A DNA stretch of 64,000 bases from Bacteroidota bacterium (GTDB lineage Bacteria; Bacteroidota; Bacteroidia; B-17B0; Aurantibacillaceae), in NCBI GenBank assembly GCA_013287545.1, contig JABDDQ010000001.1, positions 1 to 64,000 on the forward strand. The letters are read 5' to 3'. A model generated the notes under the pieces. The model saw only the letters and a program-made list of their open reading frames with translations. It ran no database searches and was not told the origin of the DNA. Positions 53,077-61,784 of the stretch are shown piece after piece. The position numbers and the translations under genes are program-made. Position 1 is the first letter of the stretch; the number at the start of each line of letters is the position of its first letter.

Positions 53077-55482
53077 TTATTGTCCGCAATTAGATTCTCT
53101 ATATACTTTTTTAATATCGGGGTTATCCATTATTTGAAAGCTTAAAAAAGGACTACCAAAAAGTTTGCAATATTTAGTCGGGTCTTTTTGCTTTACTTCA
53201 CTTAAAGCATACGAAAATTTATGTGAGAAGAATTTTTCGGGCACATGCGATGCAATGGCTACATAAGCATAAAGTACTTTTATATCGCCTGTGTTTAAGT
53301 AAGGTTCTAAAAAGTCAGATGCAAATTTATAATCTTTACCACGGGCAAAAGCATAAGCAAGCTTAAGGGCATTTTGTTTGTTGCCTTCTTTAAAATTATA
53401 GAACGATTTTATTTTATCAATGCATGCTTGTCTTTGTTCTTCAGCACCCGGAACAGAATCAATGGCATCCATTATTTTAAATTGCCACTCAATATTTAAA
53501 CCATCTACTAATTTTTTAGGAATATCTGATTTGTAAAGTGCGTCTATTTTATTTTGCATATCGGTTTGGTCGCTTTTGCTTCCAAGTGTGCTATCTAATT
53601 GTATTTTACAAAAAAGCGCATTGTAATTAATGGTGTTGTTAGCACCGTCAATTTTTTGAAGGTCTTGTATGGTTTTATAATCTTCATCGCTTACCACTTT
53701 ATTGTTTAAAATATAGTTGTAGTAAACCTTGTTCATTTGTAAACCTATAAGCTTAGCATCGTTCGGAATTTCTAATGCATTTAAACTTGTTTGCCCATAT
53801 TTTTTTTGCTTTGTTTTTTCAGCTATGTAATCCATTATTCGGTAGGCCTGCTTTATGTTACCTGCTTTTGCCATGCGGTTAAATTGTACTACACAAAATT
53901 TTTCTTCTTTTGCACCAGTAATGTCATAGGTAACATCCATTACTGCCTGCGCAAAACGTTCTTTAGACAGATAAGGTTCTAACTCTTCAGCTAAACTCTT
54001 TGTATTATTTATTTTATTAATGGCTTCGTGTTTGCTTAACTTCGTTAAGTAGTCGTACTTGCCATCTTCCATTTCTAACTGAAATAAACCCCAAGAATCG
54101 TTTGTAACAATAATAGGCGATATTTTAGTGTGTTGCATTTGCTCTAACACTTTTGTAACACTTTCGGCACGCTTATGCTGTAGTTTTGCATTGGCAACCG
54201 AATCACCTTCTATAGAAGAGTAGGCATATAGATATAATCCATCTATATTAAAATCGGGTTCATGCAGTGCATCAACAAAAGGTTTTACATCTTCTTGCTT
54301 AAACTCCGATTTGTTTTTTTCGAAAGGAATATTAAAAGTCAATAAAGCACTTTCTGATTTTGGCTCATAAGGAGGTTTTATAGCGGTAAGACTTTCGGTC
54401 ATCGGTAACATTTCTATAGGAGTGCTTGCTTCATTATCGGTATACTCCATATAGGAACGTAACACTGTTTTACAAACAAAGCCGTTTTGTATCACTAATA
54501 AATTTAGCTCATAATCACCCGTAATTCCTTTAGGAAAAACACCCATTTCCACTCGTAATTTATTTGGTTTTTTGTTTTTCTTTTTTGGGTCATCTAAAGG
54601 CACTAAGTTTTTAGCAAACAGTTTGTCTTTTTTTATCACCTTTAACATCACACCTTTGTTGCGTACATTATTATCCATAATGTTATAATCAGTGTTTTTG
54701 TATTGTTCTTTTTGTACAATATCAACAGCAAGCCCATCGGTAGGTCGTTTCAATAATTTTTTCAGATAACGAATATTACTATACTCTAAATAAACTTTCC
54801 CGTTTTCAACCGATAAACCGTTGTGTAAGTTTTCGTAATCTTTAAAATTGGCGCAGTTTTTACAATTCCGAGGATCTGGGTCTTTTAGTTTTTTTGATTT
54901 GGTGTTAAAGGGAACTTTTAATTCTGCCTTATGTTTTACGCCACCATTAAAACTTTGGTAATTGCCAAACATGGCAGATATATATACGCGTTTATCTCCT
55001 GCATCGCTCACGCAATTAAGGCCTATATAGGTGTTTGCCGGGTTTAAAAGAATGTCTTTTTCTTTTTTACCAAGCGTCCATTTTTCAAGTACAGCTTTTG
55101 CAATAACTGCCGGAGGTAATTGGTTTACGCCCTTGCCCATCGGATTAAGAATAACCAACTCTTGTCCGTGTGTAGTGGCACCTGCTTTCTTTAAATTTTT
55201 AGGCGTTGTTTTTGGCAAATCTTTAATGCCTAAATTTTGATCCTTAGCCATTGCAGACGAACTTATAACCGATGCTTTAATAAGCACATCGTTACGTTCT
55301 ATACTATCTAAACCGTTTTCTATTCTAAATGCATTTATGCCTTTTATAATAAGCATGTTTAGCGAATCGTAGCTATATGAAGATATACCATCATTATTTA
55401 AACTTTTTTGTGCCAGCAATGCCTGCGAAATAATGAAACTAAAAGCCAATAAATAATTACGAAACCTTACACTGTAAAACAT
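53077..55482 (-). CDS. Secreted protein with CAP/SCP-like and OmpA-like segments
   Basis: The 801-residue protein has a signal peptide (about 1-24, ending QALLAQ). Residues about 40-170 look like a CAP/SCP fold (GINAFRIENGLDSIERNDVLIKAS, then VLEKW...LLNPANTYIGLNCV), although the usual CAP histidine is not obvious. A beta-rich region (about 195-400) follows. Residues about 410-485 resemble an OmpA-like peptidoglycan-binding module (FNIPFEKNKSEFK, LYLYAYSSIEGDSVANAKLQHKRAESVTKVL). The C-terminal about 300 residues are helical, TPR-like repeats ending NCGQ. The combination suggests an envelope-anchored protein; function unknown. The OmpA and TPR calls are from pattern only. Confidence 0.7.
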   Translation of the reverse strand: MFYSVRFRNYLLAFSFIISQALLAQKSLNNDGISSYSYDSLNMLIIKGINAFRIENGLDSIERNDVLIKASVISSSAMAKDQNLGIKDLPKTTPKNLKKAGATTHGQELVILNPMGKGVNQLPPAVIAKAVLEKWTLGKKEKDILLNPANTYIGLNCVSDAGDKRVYISAMFGNYQSFNGGVKHKAELKVPFNTKSKKLKDPDPRNCKNCANFKDYENLHNGLSVENGKVYLEYSNIRYLKKLLKRPTDGLAVDIVQKEQYKNTDYNIMDNNVRNKGVMLKVIKKDKLFAKNLVPLDDPKKKNKKPNKLRVEMGVFPKGITGDYELNLLVIQNGFVCKTVLRSYMEYTDNEASTPIEMLPMTESLTAIKPPYEPKSESALLTFNIPFEKNKSEFKQEDVKPFVDALHEPDFNIDGLYLYAYSSIEGDSVANAKLQHKRAESVTKVLEQMQHTKISPIIVTNDSWGLFQLEMEDGKYDYLTKLSKHEAINKINNTKSLAEELEPYLSKERFAQAVMDVTYDITGAKEEKFCVVQFNRMAKAGNIKQAYRIMDYIAEKTKQKKYGQTSLNALEIPNDAKLIGLQMNKVYYNYILNNKVVSDEDYKTIQDLQKIDGANNTINYNALFCKIQLDSTLGSKSDQTDMQNKIDALYKSDIPKKLVDGLNIEWQFKIMDAIDSVPGAEEQRQACIDKIKSFYNFKEGNKQNALKLAYAFARGKDYKFASDFLEPYLNTGDIKVLYAYVAIASHVPEKFFSHKFSYALSEVKQKDPTKYCKLFGSPFLSFQIMDNPDIKKVYRESNCGQ

Positions 55483-55523
55483 GGGTACAAGTTTACAAAA
55501 CGCTTTCTTTTTACAAAACTTAA

Positions 55524-55553
55524 TTTGTGTAACTAAGGTTATTTCTATCTTTG
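55524..55553 (+). promoter_or_regulatory. mgtE promoter (near-leaderless)
   Basis: TTTG (55524-55527), 18 nt, TATCTTTG (55546-55553), then only 7 nt before ATG 55561. Transcription starting 4-7 nt after the box would leave a leader of 0-4 nt. Confidence 0.65.
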
Positions 55554-55560
55554 CGCCGCC

Positions 55561-56952
55561 ATGCAGTTCGAAATAAATAGCGAATTAATCCACGAGATAC
55601 AATCTTTGGTTGAAAACCAAGATAATGTGGGCATACAAGCCTTTTTACACGATTTATTTCCGGCAGATATAGCCGAAACGCTTAATCACCTCGATTTTAA
55701 GGAGGCTCAATATATATATGAGCTATTAGATGAAGAAACCTCATCGGCGGTTTTAATTGAACTGAGAGAAGAATTGCGTGAGGAATTATTAGCTTCCTTT
55801 TCGAGCAAAGAAATTGCTGAGGAAATTGATAATCTTGACTCGGATGATGCTGCTGACGTTATAAACGAACTTCCGGAAGACAGACAGACAGAAGTACTGT
55901 CGCATATAGAGGACATTGAACAAGCAGGAGATATAGCTGACCTGCTGTCTTTTGAAGAAGATACTGCGGGCTCTTTAATGGCTACTGAGCTGGTACAGGT
56001 TAATCATTATGATACCGTAACAGCTTGTATAGAAGAAATTAGGCAACAGGCCGAAAGCGTAGATGTGTTGTATGCAGTTTATGTAGTTGATGAAAAGGAG
56101 CGATTGGTAGGCATGTTATCACTTAAAAAATTACTGATTGCACGACCTGACACACGCATTGAAGAAATTTACGATAGAGATGTTATACAGGTAACTACAT
56201 CTGCCCATACGGCTGATGTAGCTGAAATAATGCAGAAATACGATTTGGTAGTGGTGCCTGTGGTAGATAGCATTGGCAGGCTGGTTGGACGCATTACGAT
56301 TGATGACGTGGTGGATGTTATTCGTGATGAAGAAACAGACGAGGCACATAAAATGGCGGGTATAGAAACCTTTGATGAGCCTTATATGAGCATGTCTTTT
56401 TTAAACATGATTAAAAAGCGTGCCGGTTGGCTGGTTATACTTTTTTTAGGCGAAACTCTTACGGCTACTGCTATGGGCTTTTTTGAAGGACAATTGGCAA
56501 AGGCGGTTATACTGGCATTATTTGTACCACTTATTATTTCGAGCGGAGGTAACACAGGTTCGCAAGCATCAACGCTTATTATACGTGCTATGGCCTTAGG
56601 CGAAATTAGTTTTAGAGATTGGTGGCGTATTTTGAAAAAAGAATTGGTGGTTGGTTTAACATTAGGTCTTTTACTTGGTTTAGTAGGCTTTCTACGGGTA
56701 GCCCTTTGGTCTTCTTTCTCAACTATCTATGGTCCGCATTGGATGTTAATTGGTTTAACGGTAGCGGCAACTTTGGTAGGTGTGGTTCTTTGGGGCAATT
56801 TAGCAGGCTCATTACTTCCTGTATTATTAAAACGTATTAAGTTAGACCCCGCTGTTTGTTCGGCCCCTTTTGTGGCTACTTTGGTTGACGTAACCGGACT
56901 AATTATTTACTTCACCACAGCCACCATTATTTTACGAGGCATTTTACTTTAA
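55561..56952 (+). CDS. mgtE: Magnesium transporter MgtE
   Basis: The 463-residue protein has the complete MgtE layout: an N-terminal helical domain (about 1-130, FLHDLFPADIAETLNHLDFKEAQYIYELL, EEIDNLDSDDAADVINELPEDRQTEVL); two CBS domains (about 135-255, with LMATELVQVNHYDTVTACIEEI and LVVVPVVDSIGRLVGRITIDDVVDVI); and five transmembrane helices (about 275-463). The pore signature GGNTGSQASTLIIRAMALGEI carries the conserved Mg2+-site residues. The acidic N and CBS domains sense cytosolic Mg2+ in this family. It is the only gene in its unit and probably has almost no 5' leader. Confidence 0.96.
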   Translation: MQFEINSELIHEIQSLVENQDNVGIQAFLHDLFPADIAETLNHLDFKEAQYIYELLDEETSSAVLIELREELREELLASFSSKEIAEEIDNLDSDDAADVINELPEDRQTEVLSHIEDIEQAGDIADLLSFEEDTAGSLMATELVQVNHYDTVTACIEEIRQQAESVDVLYAVYVVDEKERLVGMLSLKKLLIARPDTRIEEIYDRDVIQVTTSAHTADVAEIMQKYDLVVVPVVDSIGRLVGRITIDDVVDVIRDEETDEAHKMAGIETFDEPYMSMSFLNMIKKRAGWLVILFLGETLTATAMGFFEGQLAKAVILALFVPLIISSGGNTGSQASTLIIRAMALGEISFRDWWRILKKELVVGLTLGLLLGLVGFLRVALWSSFSTIYGPHWMLIGLTVAATLVGVVLWGNLAGSLLPVLLKRIKLDPAVCSAPFVATLVDVTGLIIYFTTATIILRGILL

Positions 56953-56995
56953 AAATAACCTCTTGAGGTGTTCTGACCGACAAGTTAGGAATGCT

Positions 56996-57003
56996 TATCT
57001 TTG
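56996..57003 (+). promoter_or_regulatory. -7 element for rbfA
   Basis: TATCTTTG fits TAnnTTTG, 18 nt before ATG 57022. No -33 TTG is visible at the usual distance. Confidence 0.5.
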
Positions 57004-57021
57004 GGTTTTTAAATATTTCTT

Positions 57022-57357
57022 ATGGAAAGCATCAGGCAAAGCAAAGTAGGCAAATTAGTACAAAAAGAATTGGCTGAAATTTTTAGAAGCGAAGCACGCA
57101 ACCTTTTTGGTGGGGCATTTATTACCGTTACCGTTGTGCGCCTTACACCCGACATGGGTTTGGCAAAAGTGTACCTAAGTATAATGGACAAAAACAAAGA
57201 GAATATTTTAAAAACCGTGACCGAACACACCAACGAAATTCGTAAACGTTTGGGTAACATGGTAGGCAAGCAGTTGCGTATTGTGCCTTCTCTTGTTTTT
57301 TATATCGACGATTCTCTTGATTATGCTATGCGCATAGAAGACCTTCTAAAAAAATAA
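57022..57357 (+). CDS. rbfA: Ribosome-binding factor A
   Basis: The 111-residue KH-domain protein matures the 30S subunit and 16S 5' end. Family pattern: RQSKVGKLVQKELAEIFR at the N-terminus, then ITVTVVRLTPDMGLAKVYLSIMD, and the C-terminal KRLGNMVGKQLRIVPSLVFYIDDSLDYAMRIEDLL with the KH-like beta strand and the conserved RxxPxLxFxxDxS motif. It sits 3 nt before the ABC permease gene; this rbfA-permease pair is common in Bacteroidota. Confidence 0.95.
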   Translation: MESIRQSKVGKLVQKELAEIFRSEARNLFGGAFITVTVVRLTPDMGLAKVYLSIMDKNKENILKTVTEHTNEIRKRLGNMVGKQLRIVPSLVFYIDDSLDYAMRIEDLLKK

Positions 57358-57360
57358 TTC

Positions 57361-58575
57361 TTGAATGTTGCTCTCTACATAGCCCGCAGGTATTTTGTAG
57401 CAAAAAAATCAACCAATGCCATAACGGTTATTAGTTGGATATCGGTTTTGGCTATTGCTGTTGGTACAAGTGCGTTAATTATTATTCTTTCAGGTATGAA
57501 TGGGTTAACCGGACTGGTGCAAACCTTATACAATTCCTTTAACCCCGATATAAAAATTACCGCTGTTAGTGGTAAAGTTTTTACGGCTAACGACGCTTTT
57601 ATTGCCAATATAAAAAATGTAAACGGCGTAGCTTATGTAAGCAAAACGTTAGATGATAACATGTTGCTTAAATTTAACGACCAATTGCAAATTACCCATA
57701 TAAAAGGTGTCGATGAAAATTTTACCGCTGTAACTCGTTTTGATACTTTAGTGGTTGAAGGGAAATATTTTTCTCCTAAAAAAAACAATCAGCTTGTTTT
57801 AGGCAAAGGTGTGGCTTATCGTTTGGGGGTTGGGTTGAGTAATATATTTACGCCGGTTAGTGTTTTTTGTCCTAAACGAGGAACCTCAACAAGTATAAAC
57901 CCCGAAGATGCTTTTAATGAGGAAAAATGCTATCCCACAGGTTTCTTTTCTATTAATGATGATTTTGATTTTACTTATGGATTAATGAGTTATGAAACAG
58001 CTCGCGAGTTGCTTCAGTATCCGGCAAGTAGTGTAACGGCTTTAGAGATAGGTTTAAACCCCAATGCTGATTTGGATGGGGTAAAAAACGAAATTCAAAA
58101 AATTGCGGGAAATAAATTTCTGCTAAAAAATAAGTATGAGCAAAACGATGTGCTTTTTAAAACCTTGAAAACTGAAAAACTTTGGACCTTTATTATTCTT
58201 GCTTTTGTATTGCTGATTGCAACTTTCAATATTATTGGTGCACTTACTATGCTTATTATCGAAAAGAAAAAAGATGTGCAGACCCTTTCGGCTATGGGGG
58301 CTGATGCCGGCTTAATACGAAAAATATTTATGACCGAAGGTTTAATGATTGTTTTTATAGGAGCATCTATCGGTATTTTAATAGGATATGGTTTGTGTTT
58401 ACTGCAGCAGCATTTTGGTTTTGTATCTTTTGAAGAAGGTTATATTGTGGATGCTTATCCTATCGAAGTTCGCTTTAGCGATTTTGTATTAATTATGACT
58501 ACTGTTTTGTGCACTGGTTTTATAGCCGCTATTTATCCGGTAAGGGTGTTTACTAAACAGAGATACGAATATTAA
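57361..58575 (+). CDS. LolC/E-type ABC transporter permease (FtsX-like/MacB family)
   Basis: The 404-residue protein begins at TTG 57361 (NVALYIARRYFVAKKSTNAI), with no usable ATG nearby. Four transmembrane helices are seen: about 20-45 (VISWISVLAIAVGTSALIIILSGMNGL), about 275-300 (FIILAFVLLIATFNIIGALTMLII), about 325-350 and about 375-395. A large periplasmic domain lies between helices 1 and 2. KKKDVQTLSAMGA is the coupling motif to an ABC ATPase. By analogy to LolC/LolE it may extract lipoproteins from the inner membrane; the ATPase is not in this window. Confidence 0.87.
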   Translation: MNVALYIARRYFVAKKSTNAITVISWISVLAIAVGTSALIIILSGMNGLTGLVQTLYNSFNPDIKITAVSGKVFTANDAFIANIKNVNGVAYVSKTLDDNMLLKFNDQLQITHIKGVDENFTAVTRFDTLVVEGKYFSPKKNNQLVLGKGVAYRLGVGLSNIFTPVSVFCPKRGTSTSINPEDAFNEEKCYPTGFFSINDDFDFTYGLMSYETARELLQYPASSVTALEIGLNPNADLDGVKNEIQKIAGNKFLLKNKYEQNDVLFKTLKTEKLWTFIILAFVLLIATFNIIGALTMLIIEKKKDVQTLSAMGADAGLIRKIFMTEGLMIVFIGASIGILIGYGLCLLQQHFGFVSFEEGYIVDAYPIEVRFSDFVLIMTTVLCTGFIAAIYPVRVFTKQRYEY

Positions 58576-58576
58576 A

Positions 58577-59620
58577 ATGTTAACAATCAAGGACTTTGAA
58601 CTTTTGATCAATAGTGCTGAGTCATCGGTATTAGATTTTAAATCTTCAATGTATGAGCTTGAAGATGGGAGTGATTTAAGAAACACCGCTAAGTTAGTAA
58701 AGGATATTTTATGTTTTTCTAATACAATAAGAAATGAAAAATCATATATTATAATTGGCGTTGAAGAAAAAGAAGATGGTACAAAAAATCTGTGTGGTAT
58801 AACTGAAAATATTGATGATGCAAGACTTCAAGATAAAGTAAAGGATAAAATTTTTCCTCGCCCAAATTTCTTGTTTTATTCGCTAAAATATAACGAGAAG
58901 CTCTTTGGTGTTTTTGAGTTCCCTGTTACAAAATATCCTCAACCAATTTACCCGTCAATTAAAATGAAAGGGCTGGATATAGGTAGGATTTATCATAGAA
59001 AAGGAACAACAAATAGTGAAGCAATAGGCCATGAGATTATATTAATTTCAAATTGGCTTCAAAACTTACCTGAAGAAAAAGTAGATAAATTATTACACGA
59101 TGAAGTTGGGAATTTAATCAGGAAATTAAACGAAGGTGAAGAGAAAATTTCTGTTTTAATGTCAGATATACTGAAAATGGCTAAACTGAATAAACTTTCC
59201 GAATTAATGGCCTTTTCCACTTCTGAAATTAAAGGAATTACTGAAATTGACTTTAATCCTGATGAATATAAATATAGAGTTCAAACTGTTAAAGTATCTT
59301 TGAATAAAATCGAAATCAATCCTCATTCTTTTATAAAAGCGACAGAAAACTTAATTAAAAATGAGATAGAAAGTCGTCAAGATTTTTACAGCAAAGAAAT
59401 ATTATTTACTTATTCTTTAAATGAAATTGAAGAATACATAAATAGATTTAATGTAAACCCAGATACTCTTTGTACTGTAATTACAAAAAGTTCAAAAGAA
59501 ATGTTCCAGAATATAAAAGGAACAGATTATCCTGTATACTTCTATTATTTTAAAGATAATTTTCTGAGTTTATATAGAAAAATAAGACAGAAAACTATTG
59601 AGAGATTAATGGAGGTATAA
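58577..59620 (+). CDS. AlbA_2/Schlafen-type ATP-binding domain protein
   Basis: The 347-residue cytoplasmic protein has an AlbA_2 (Schlafen-type) domain at about 8-155: SVLDFKSSMYELED, LVKDILCFSNTIRNEKSYIIIGVEE with the nucleotide-site-like IIIGVEE, and later GRIYHRKGTTN. The C-terminal half (about 160-347) is mostly helical with Lys/Glu-rich stretches and no recognised domain. It starts 1 nt after the ABC permease stop, so it may be cotranscribed, but its codon and base composition is more AT-rich than its neighbours, which fits a recently acquired gene. AlbA_2 proteins occur both as regulators and as components of defence loci; nothing here decides between these. Confidence 0.78.
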   Translation: MLTIKDFELLINSAESSVLDFKSSMYELEDGSDLRNTAKLVKDILCFSNTIRNEKSYIIIGVEEKEDGTKNLCGITENIDDARLQDKVKDKIFPRPNFLFYSLKYNEKLFGVFEFPVTKYPQPIYPSIKMKGLDIGRIYHRKGTTNSEAIGHEIILISNWLQNLPEEKVDKLLHDEVGNLIRKLNEGEEKISVLMSDILKMAKLNKLSELMAFSTSEIKGITEIDFNPDEYKYRVQTVKVSLNKIEINPHSFIKATENLIKNEIESRQDFYSKEILFTYSLNEIEEYINRFNVNPDTLCTVITKSSKEMFQNIKGTDYPVYFYYFKDNFLSLYRKIRQKTIERLMEV

Positions 59621-59656
59621 AACTCAATTTGGATTATAGATACAACTAAAATTAGC

Positions 59657-60148
59657 TTATATTTTATCTAATTTCTGTTTTACGTCATCTACTATTCTAA
59701 GTACTGCAGGGCAAACCAAGGTGTTTTTATAGGTGAGATCTAAAATTTGGTACATGTTTTTTCTATCTGTATGCGGATACTCGCGACAAGCAGTTGGTCT
59801 GTCTTCATAAACGCTGCAATAATTATCATCTCCCAAAAACGGACAAGGAGCTTGTTTTAAAACATAATCCCCATCCCCGTCTATTTTTAAATAGGTTTCT
59901 ATAAACTCAAAAGGTTTCATGCGTAGGCGTTTTGCTACACGTTCAATGTCTTTTTGGTAAAAAATAGGACTGGTAGTTTTGCAACAGTTAGCACAGGTTA
60001 AGCAATCTATTTCTTCAAAAGCTTCTTCATGCGCTGTATGAAAAACATCATCAAGGTTTCGGAATCTTTTTGATTTTAATTTATTTAGGAAAGCTTTATT
60101 AGTAGCACTTTGCGACTTTGCTTTACCAAAAAAGGAAGGTAAATTCAT
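59657..60148 (-). CDS. YkgJ-family cysteine cluster protein
   Basis: The 163-residue protein has the CxxCxxCC-type motif (CLTCANCCKTTSP, about 49-61) and further paired cysteines (CPFLGDDNYCSVYEDRPTACREYPH, about 101-126), typical of the CxxCxxCC zinc/iron-chelating domain family. The function is unknown; Fe-S or zinc binding is the family expectation. Its ATG directly abuts the divIC stop codon, so both are one operon on the minus strand. Confidence 0.9.
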   Translation of the reverse strand: MNLPSFFGKAKSQSATNKAFLNKLKSKRFRNLDDVFHTAHEEAFEEIDCLTCANCCKTTSPIFYQKDIERVAKRLRMKPFEFIETYLKIDGDGDYVLKQAPCPFLGDDNYCSVYEDRPTACREYPHTDRKNMYQILDLTYKNTLVCPAVLRIVDDVKQKLDKI

Positions 60149-60439
60149 TTACTTTTTTACAATTACAAAAATATCCTCGTTATCTCTTTTCATCAGATAA
60201 GTTTCGCGGGCAAATTTTTCTAAGCTTTTCTGGTTAGTATGCAGCTCATCAATTGCCTGATTATTGGCTATAATTTCTTGAAGATAATAATTGCGCTCCT
60301 TTTCTAATTTTAATACTTGTTGCTTTAAATCATACTGAGTAAAAATATCGTTTCTGTCAAAAAAAGTAAGCCATACTACCAAGCCAACAATAGTTAACAG
60401 GTACTTATTAGCCACAACAGAAAATATCTTTTTAAACAT
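60149..60439 (-). CDS. divIC: Septum formation initiator FtsL/DivIC-like cell division protein
   Basis: The 96-residue protein starts at ATG 60439 (MFKKIFSVVANKYLLTIVGL). One transmembrane helix (about 10-28) is followed by a coiled coil (LKQQVLKLEKERNYYLQEIIANNQAIDEL) and the family tail KFARETYLMKRDNEDIFVIVKK. It forms the FtsQ-FtsB/DivIC-FtsL divisome bridge in this family. An upstream in-frame ATG (60484) would add 15 residues, but a TATATTTG promoter lies between the two starts, so the shorter form is chosen; its mRNA appears leaderless. ykgJ follows directly. Confidence 0.88.
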   Translation of the reverse strand: MFKKIFSVVANKYLLTIVGLVVWLTFFDRNDIFTQYDLKQQVLKLEKERNYYLQEIIANNQAIDELHTNQKSLEKFARETYLMKRDNEDIFVIVKK

Positions 60440-60443
60440 ATTG

Positions 60444-60451
60444 CAAATATA
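60444..60451 (-). promoter_or_regulatory. -7 element for divIC (apparent leaderless start)
   Basis: The minus strand reads TATATTTG. Its last G is 5 nt before the A of ATG 60439, so transcription starting at the usual distance would begin at or next to the start codon. Confidence 0.65.
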
Positions 60452-60506
60452 AAGCCTTAATAAGTCAATAACAGCGTAAAACACTTTGTTTATGAATAAC
60501 CACCTG

Positions 60507-61076
60507 TTAAAAAGCAGTTTTTAACTTAACCTCTGTGTTTTGGTAGGCCGATAGGCTATCGATGGCAGCATCTATTTTGTGTATCCAGCTTATTTGCGCA
60601 TCGTGCGCCATGGAGGAATTGGTTTCATCATCATATTTATCCTGAAAGGCATCCATATCAGCATCAATTATTTTGTGTAGCGAATCTAATTTCTGCTCCG
60701 CATCCTCTTCATTCCGTATTTTTATTTGTGTAAGTTGTTTCCGTAGTTTTCGGGCATAAAGCTCTACAATATCAAAATGCTTTTGTTCGTGTGCCAGTAA
60801 AGCATCATCAATCCAATGGCTTTTCCACGAATCTTTAGGATAAAAAAGAGCCTTAACTGTTGCTATAATTTTCCCCGATGAGGTTTTCGATATATTTCTG
60901 TACATGCTGTATACGGTAGATGCTGCTGCAAAACGTTTCTGTCGCTTGCCCTGATAATCATCCCAGGTAAGTTTTCGATTTTTTTGCCATACCATAGCTG
61001 TTTCATCTCCATCATCTTGTATAAAAGATGTATTAGTACAACTAACCAATAACAATATGATGAAATAAAAACGCAT
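60507..61076 (-). CDS. DUF922 domain lipoprotein (predicted zinc peptidase-like)
   Basis: The 189-residue protein begins RFYFIILLLVSC, a lipoprotein signal with LVSC lipobox. The DUF922 core follows (about 35-150): RKLTWDDYQGKR, YSMYRNISKTSSGKIIATVKALF, and the HExxH-like motif HEQKHFD within DALLAHEQKHFDIVELYARKLRKQL, which may bind metal. The C-terminal part is helical and acidic, with AHDAQISWIHKID. It starts directly after the O-methyltransferase stop. Confidence 0.85.
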   Translation of the reverse strand: MRFYFIILLLVSCTNTSFIQDDGDETAMVWQKNRKLTWDDYQGKRQKRFAAASTVYSMYRNISKTSSGKIIATVKALFYPKDSWKSHWIDDALLAHEQKHFDIVELYARKLRKQLTQIKIRNEEDAEQKLDSLHKIIDADMDAFQDKYDDETNSSMAHDAQISWIHKIDAAIDSLSAYQNTEVKLKTAF

Positions 61077-61718
61077 CTATTTTTTTCTTATTAAAGTTAC
61101 GCCATCCCGTAAAGGCAACATCACTTTTTCTACTCTTGTATCTTTTACCACCTTTTCATTAAAGGCCTGCATGCTAAGTGTGTCTTTATCATTATTCGTA
61201 GCTAAGTCAAGTACTTTACCGCTCCACAAAACATTATCTGCTATTATTAAACCACCACTTTTTAGTTTATCAAAAACCAAATCGTAATAAAGCGCGTAGT
61301 TTTTTTTATCGGCATCAATAAAAACCAAATCAAAAGTGTAGGGTAGGGTGGATATAACTTGTGTAGCATCGCCCGAAATAAATTCTATGTAATTTTTATA
61401 TAAAGATTTTGTAAAAAAATCTTTCGCAATAACAGATGTTTCAGGATTGTTATCTAATGTAATTAACTTACCGTTTTCAGTTAAACCTTTTGCTAAACAT
61501 AGTGCCGAATAACCTGTAAAAGTTCCTATTTCAAGTATATAAGTAGGCTTTATAAGTTGAGTTATCATTGATAAAAAAGTACCCTGTAAATGCCCGCTAA
61601 GCATGCGTGGTTTTAAGGTTTTTAAATGTGTTTGTCGGGCAACTTCTTTTAATAATTCATCTTCGCTATCACTATGTTGAGTACAATAGGCGGTTATGTT
61701 ATCTAAATCAATGTTCAT
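61077..61718 (-). CDS. Class I SAM-dependent O-methyltransferase (caffeoyl-CoA OMT-like)
   Basis: The 213-residue cytosolic enzyme has the SAM-binding motif EIGTFTGYSALCLAKGL (about 66-82), ITLDNNPE, and the metal/substrate site of the family in LVFIDADKKNYALYYD (about 134-149), with GGLIIADNVLWSGKVLD after it. The length is normal for cation-dependent O-methyltransferases. The substrate is unknown. It is divergent from gmk. Its -7 element (TAACTTTG, minus strand) is only 4 nt before ATG 61718, implying a leaderless or near-leaderless mRNA. The DUF922 gene follows directly. Confidence 0.93.
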   Translation of the reverse strand: MNIDLDNITAYCTQHSDSEDELLKEVARQTHLKTLKPRMLSGHLQGTFLSMITQLIKPTYILEIGTFTGYSALCLAKGLTENGKLITLDNNPETSVIAKDFFTKSLYKNYIEFISGDATQVISTLPYTFDLVFIDADKKNYALYYDLVFDKLKSGGLIIADNVLWSGKVLDLATNNDKDTLSMQAFNEKVVKDTRVEKVMLPLRDGVTLIRKK

Positions 61719-61722
61719 AATA

Positions 61723-61781
61723 CAAAGTTAAAAAAATGAGTGAAGAGGGGGGTGTGCGCAAACAGATAAAATATATCTTTG
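61723..61781. promoter_or_regulatory. Divergent promoters of the O-methyltransferase and gmk genes, both near-leaderless
   Basis: Minus-strand TAACTTTG (61723-61730) ends 4 nt before ATG 61718. Plus-strand TATCTTTG (61774-61781) ends 3 nt before ATG 61785. Both match TAnnTTTG and leave almost no space for a leader. Confidence 0.65.
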
Positions 61782-61784
61782 CAC

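Noticed and set aside
58577..59620. AlbA_2 protein as a complete new defence system
   Set aside because: No effector domain or partner gene; neighbours are housekeeping. Kept only as a single-gene candidate.
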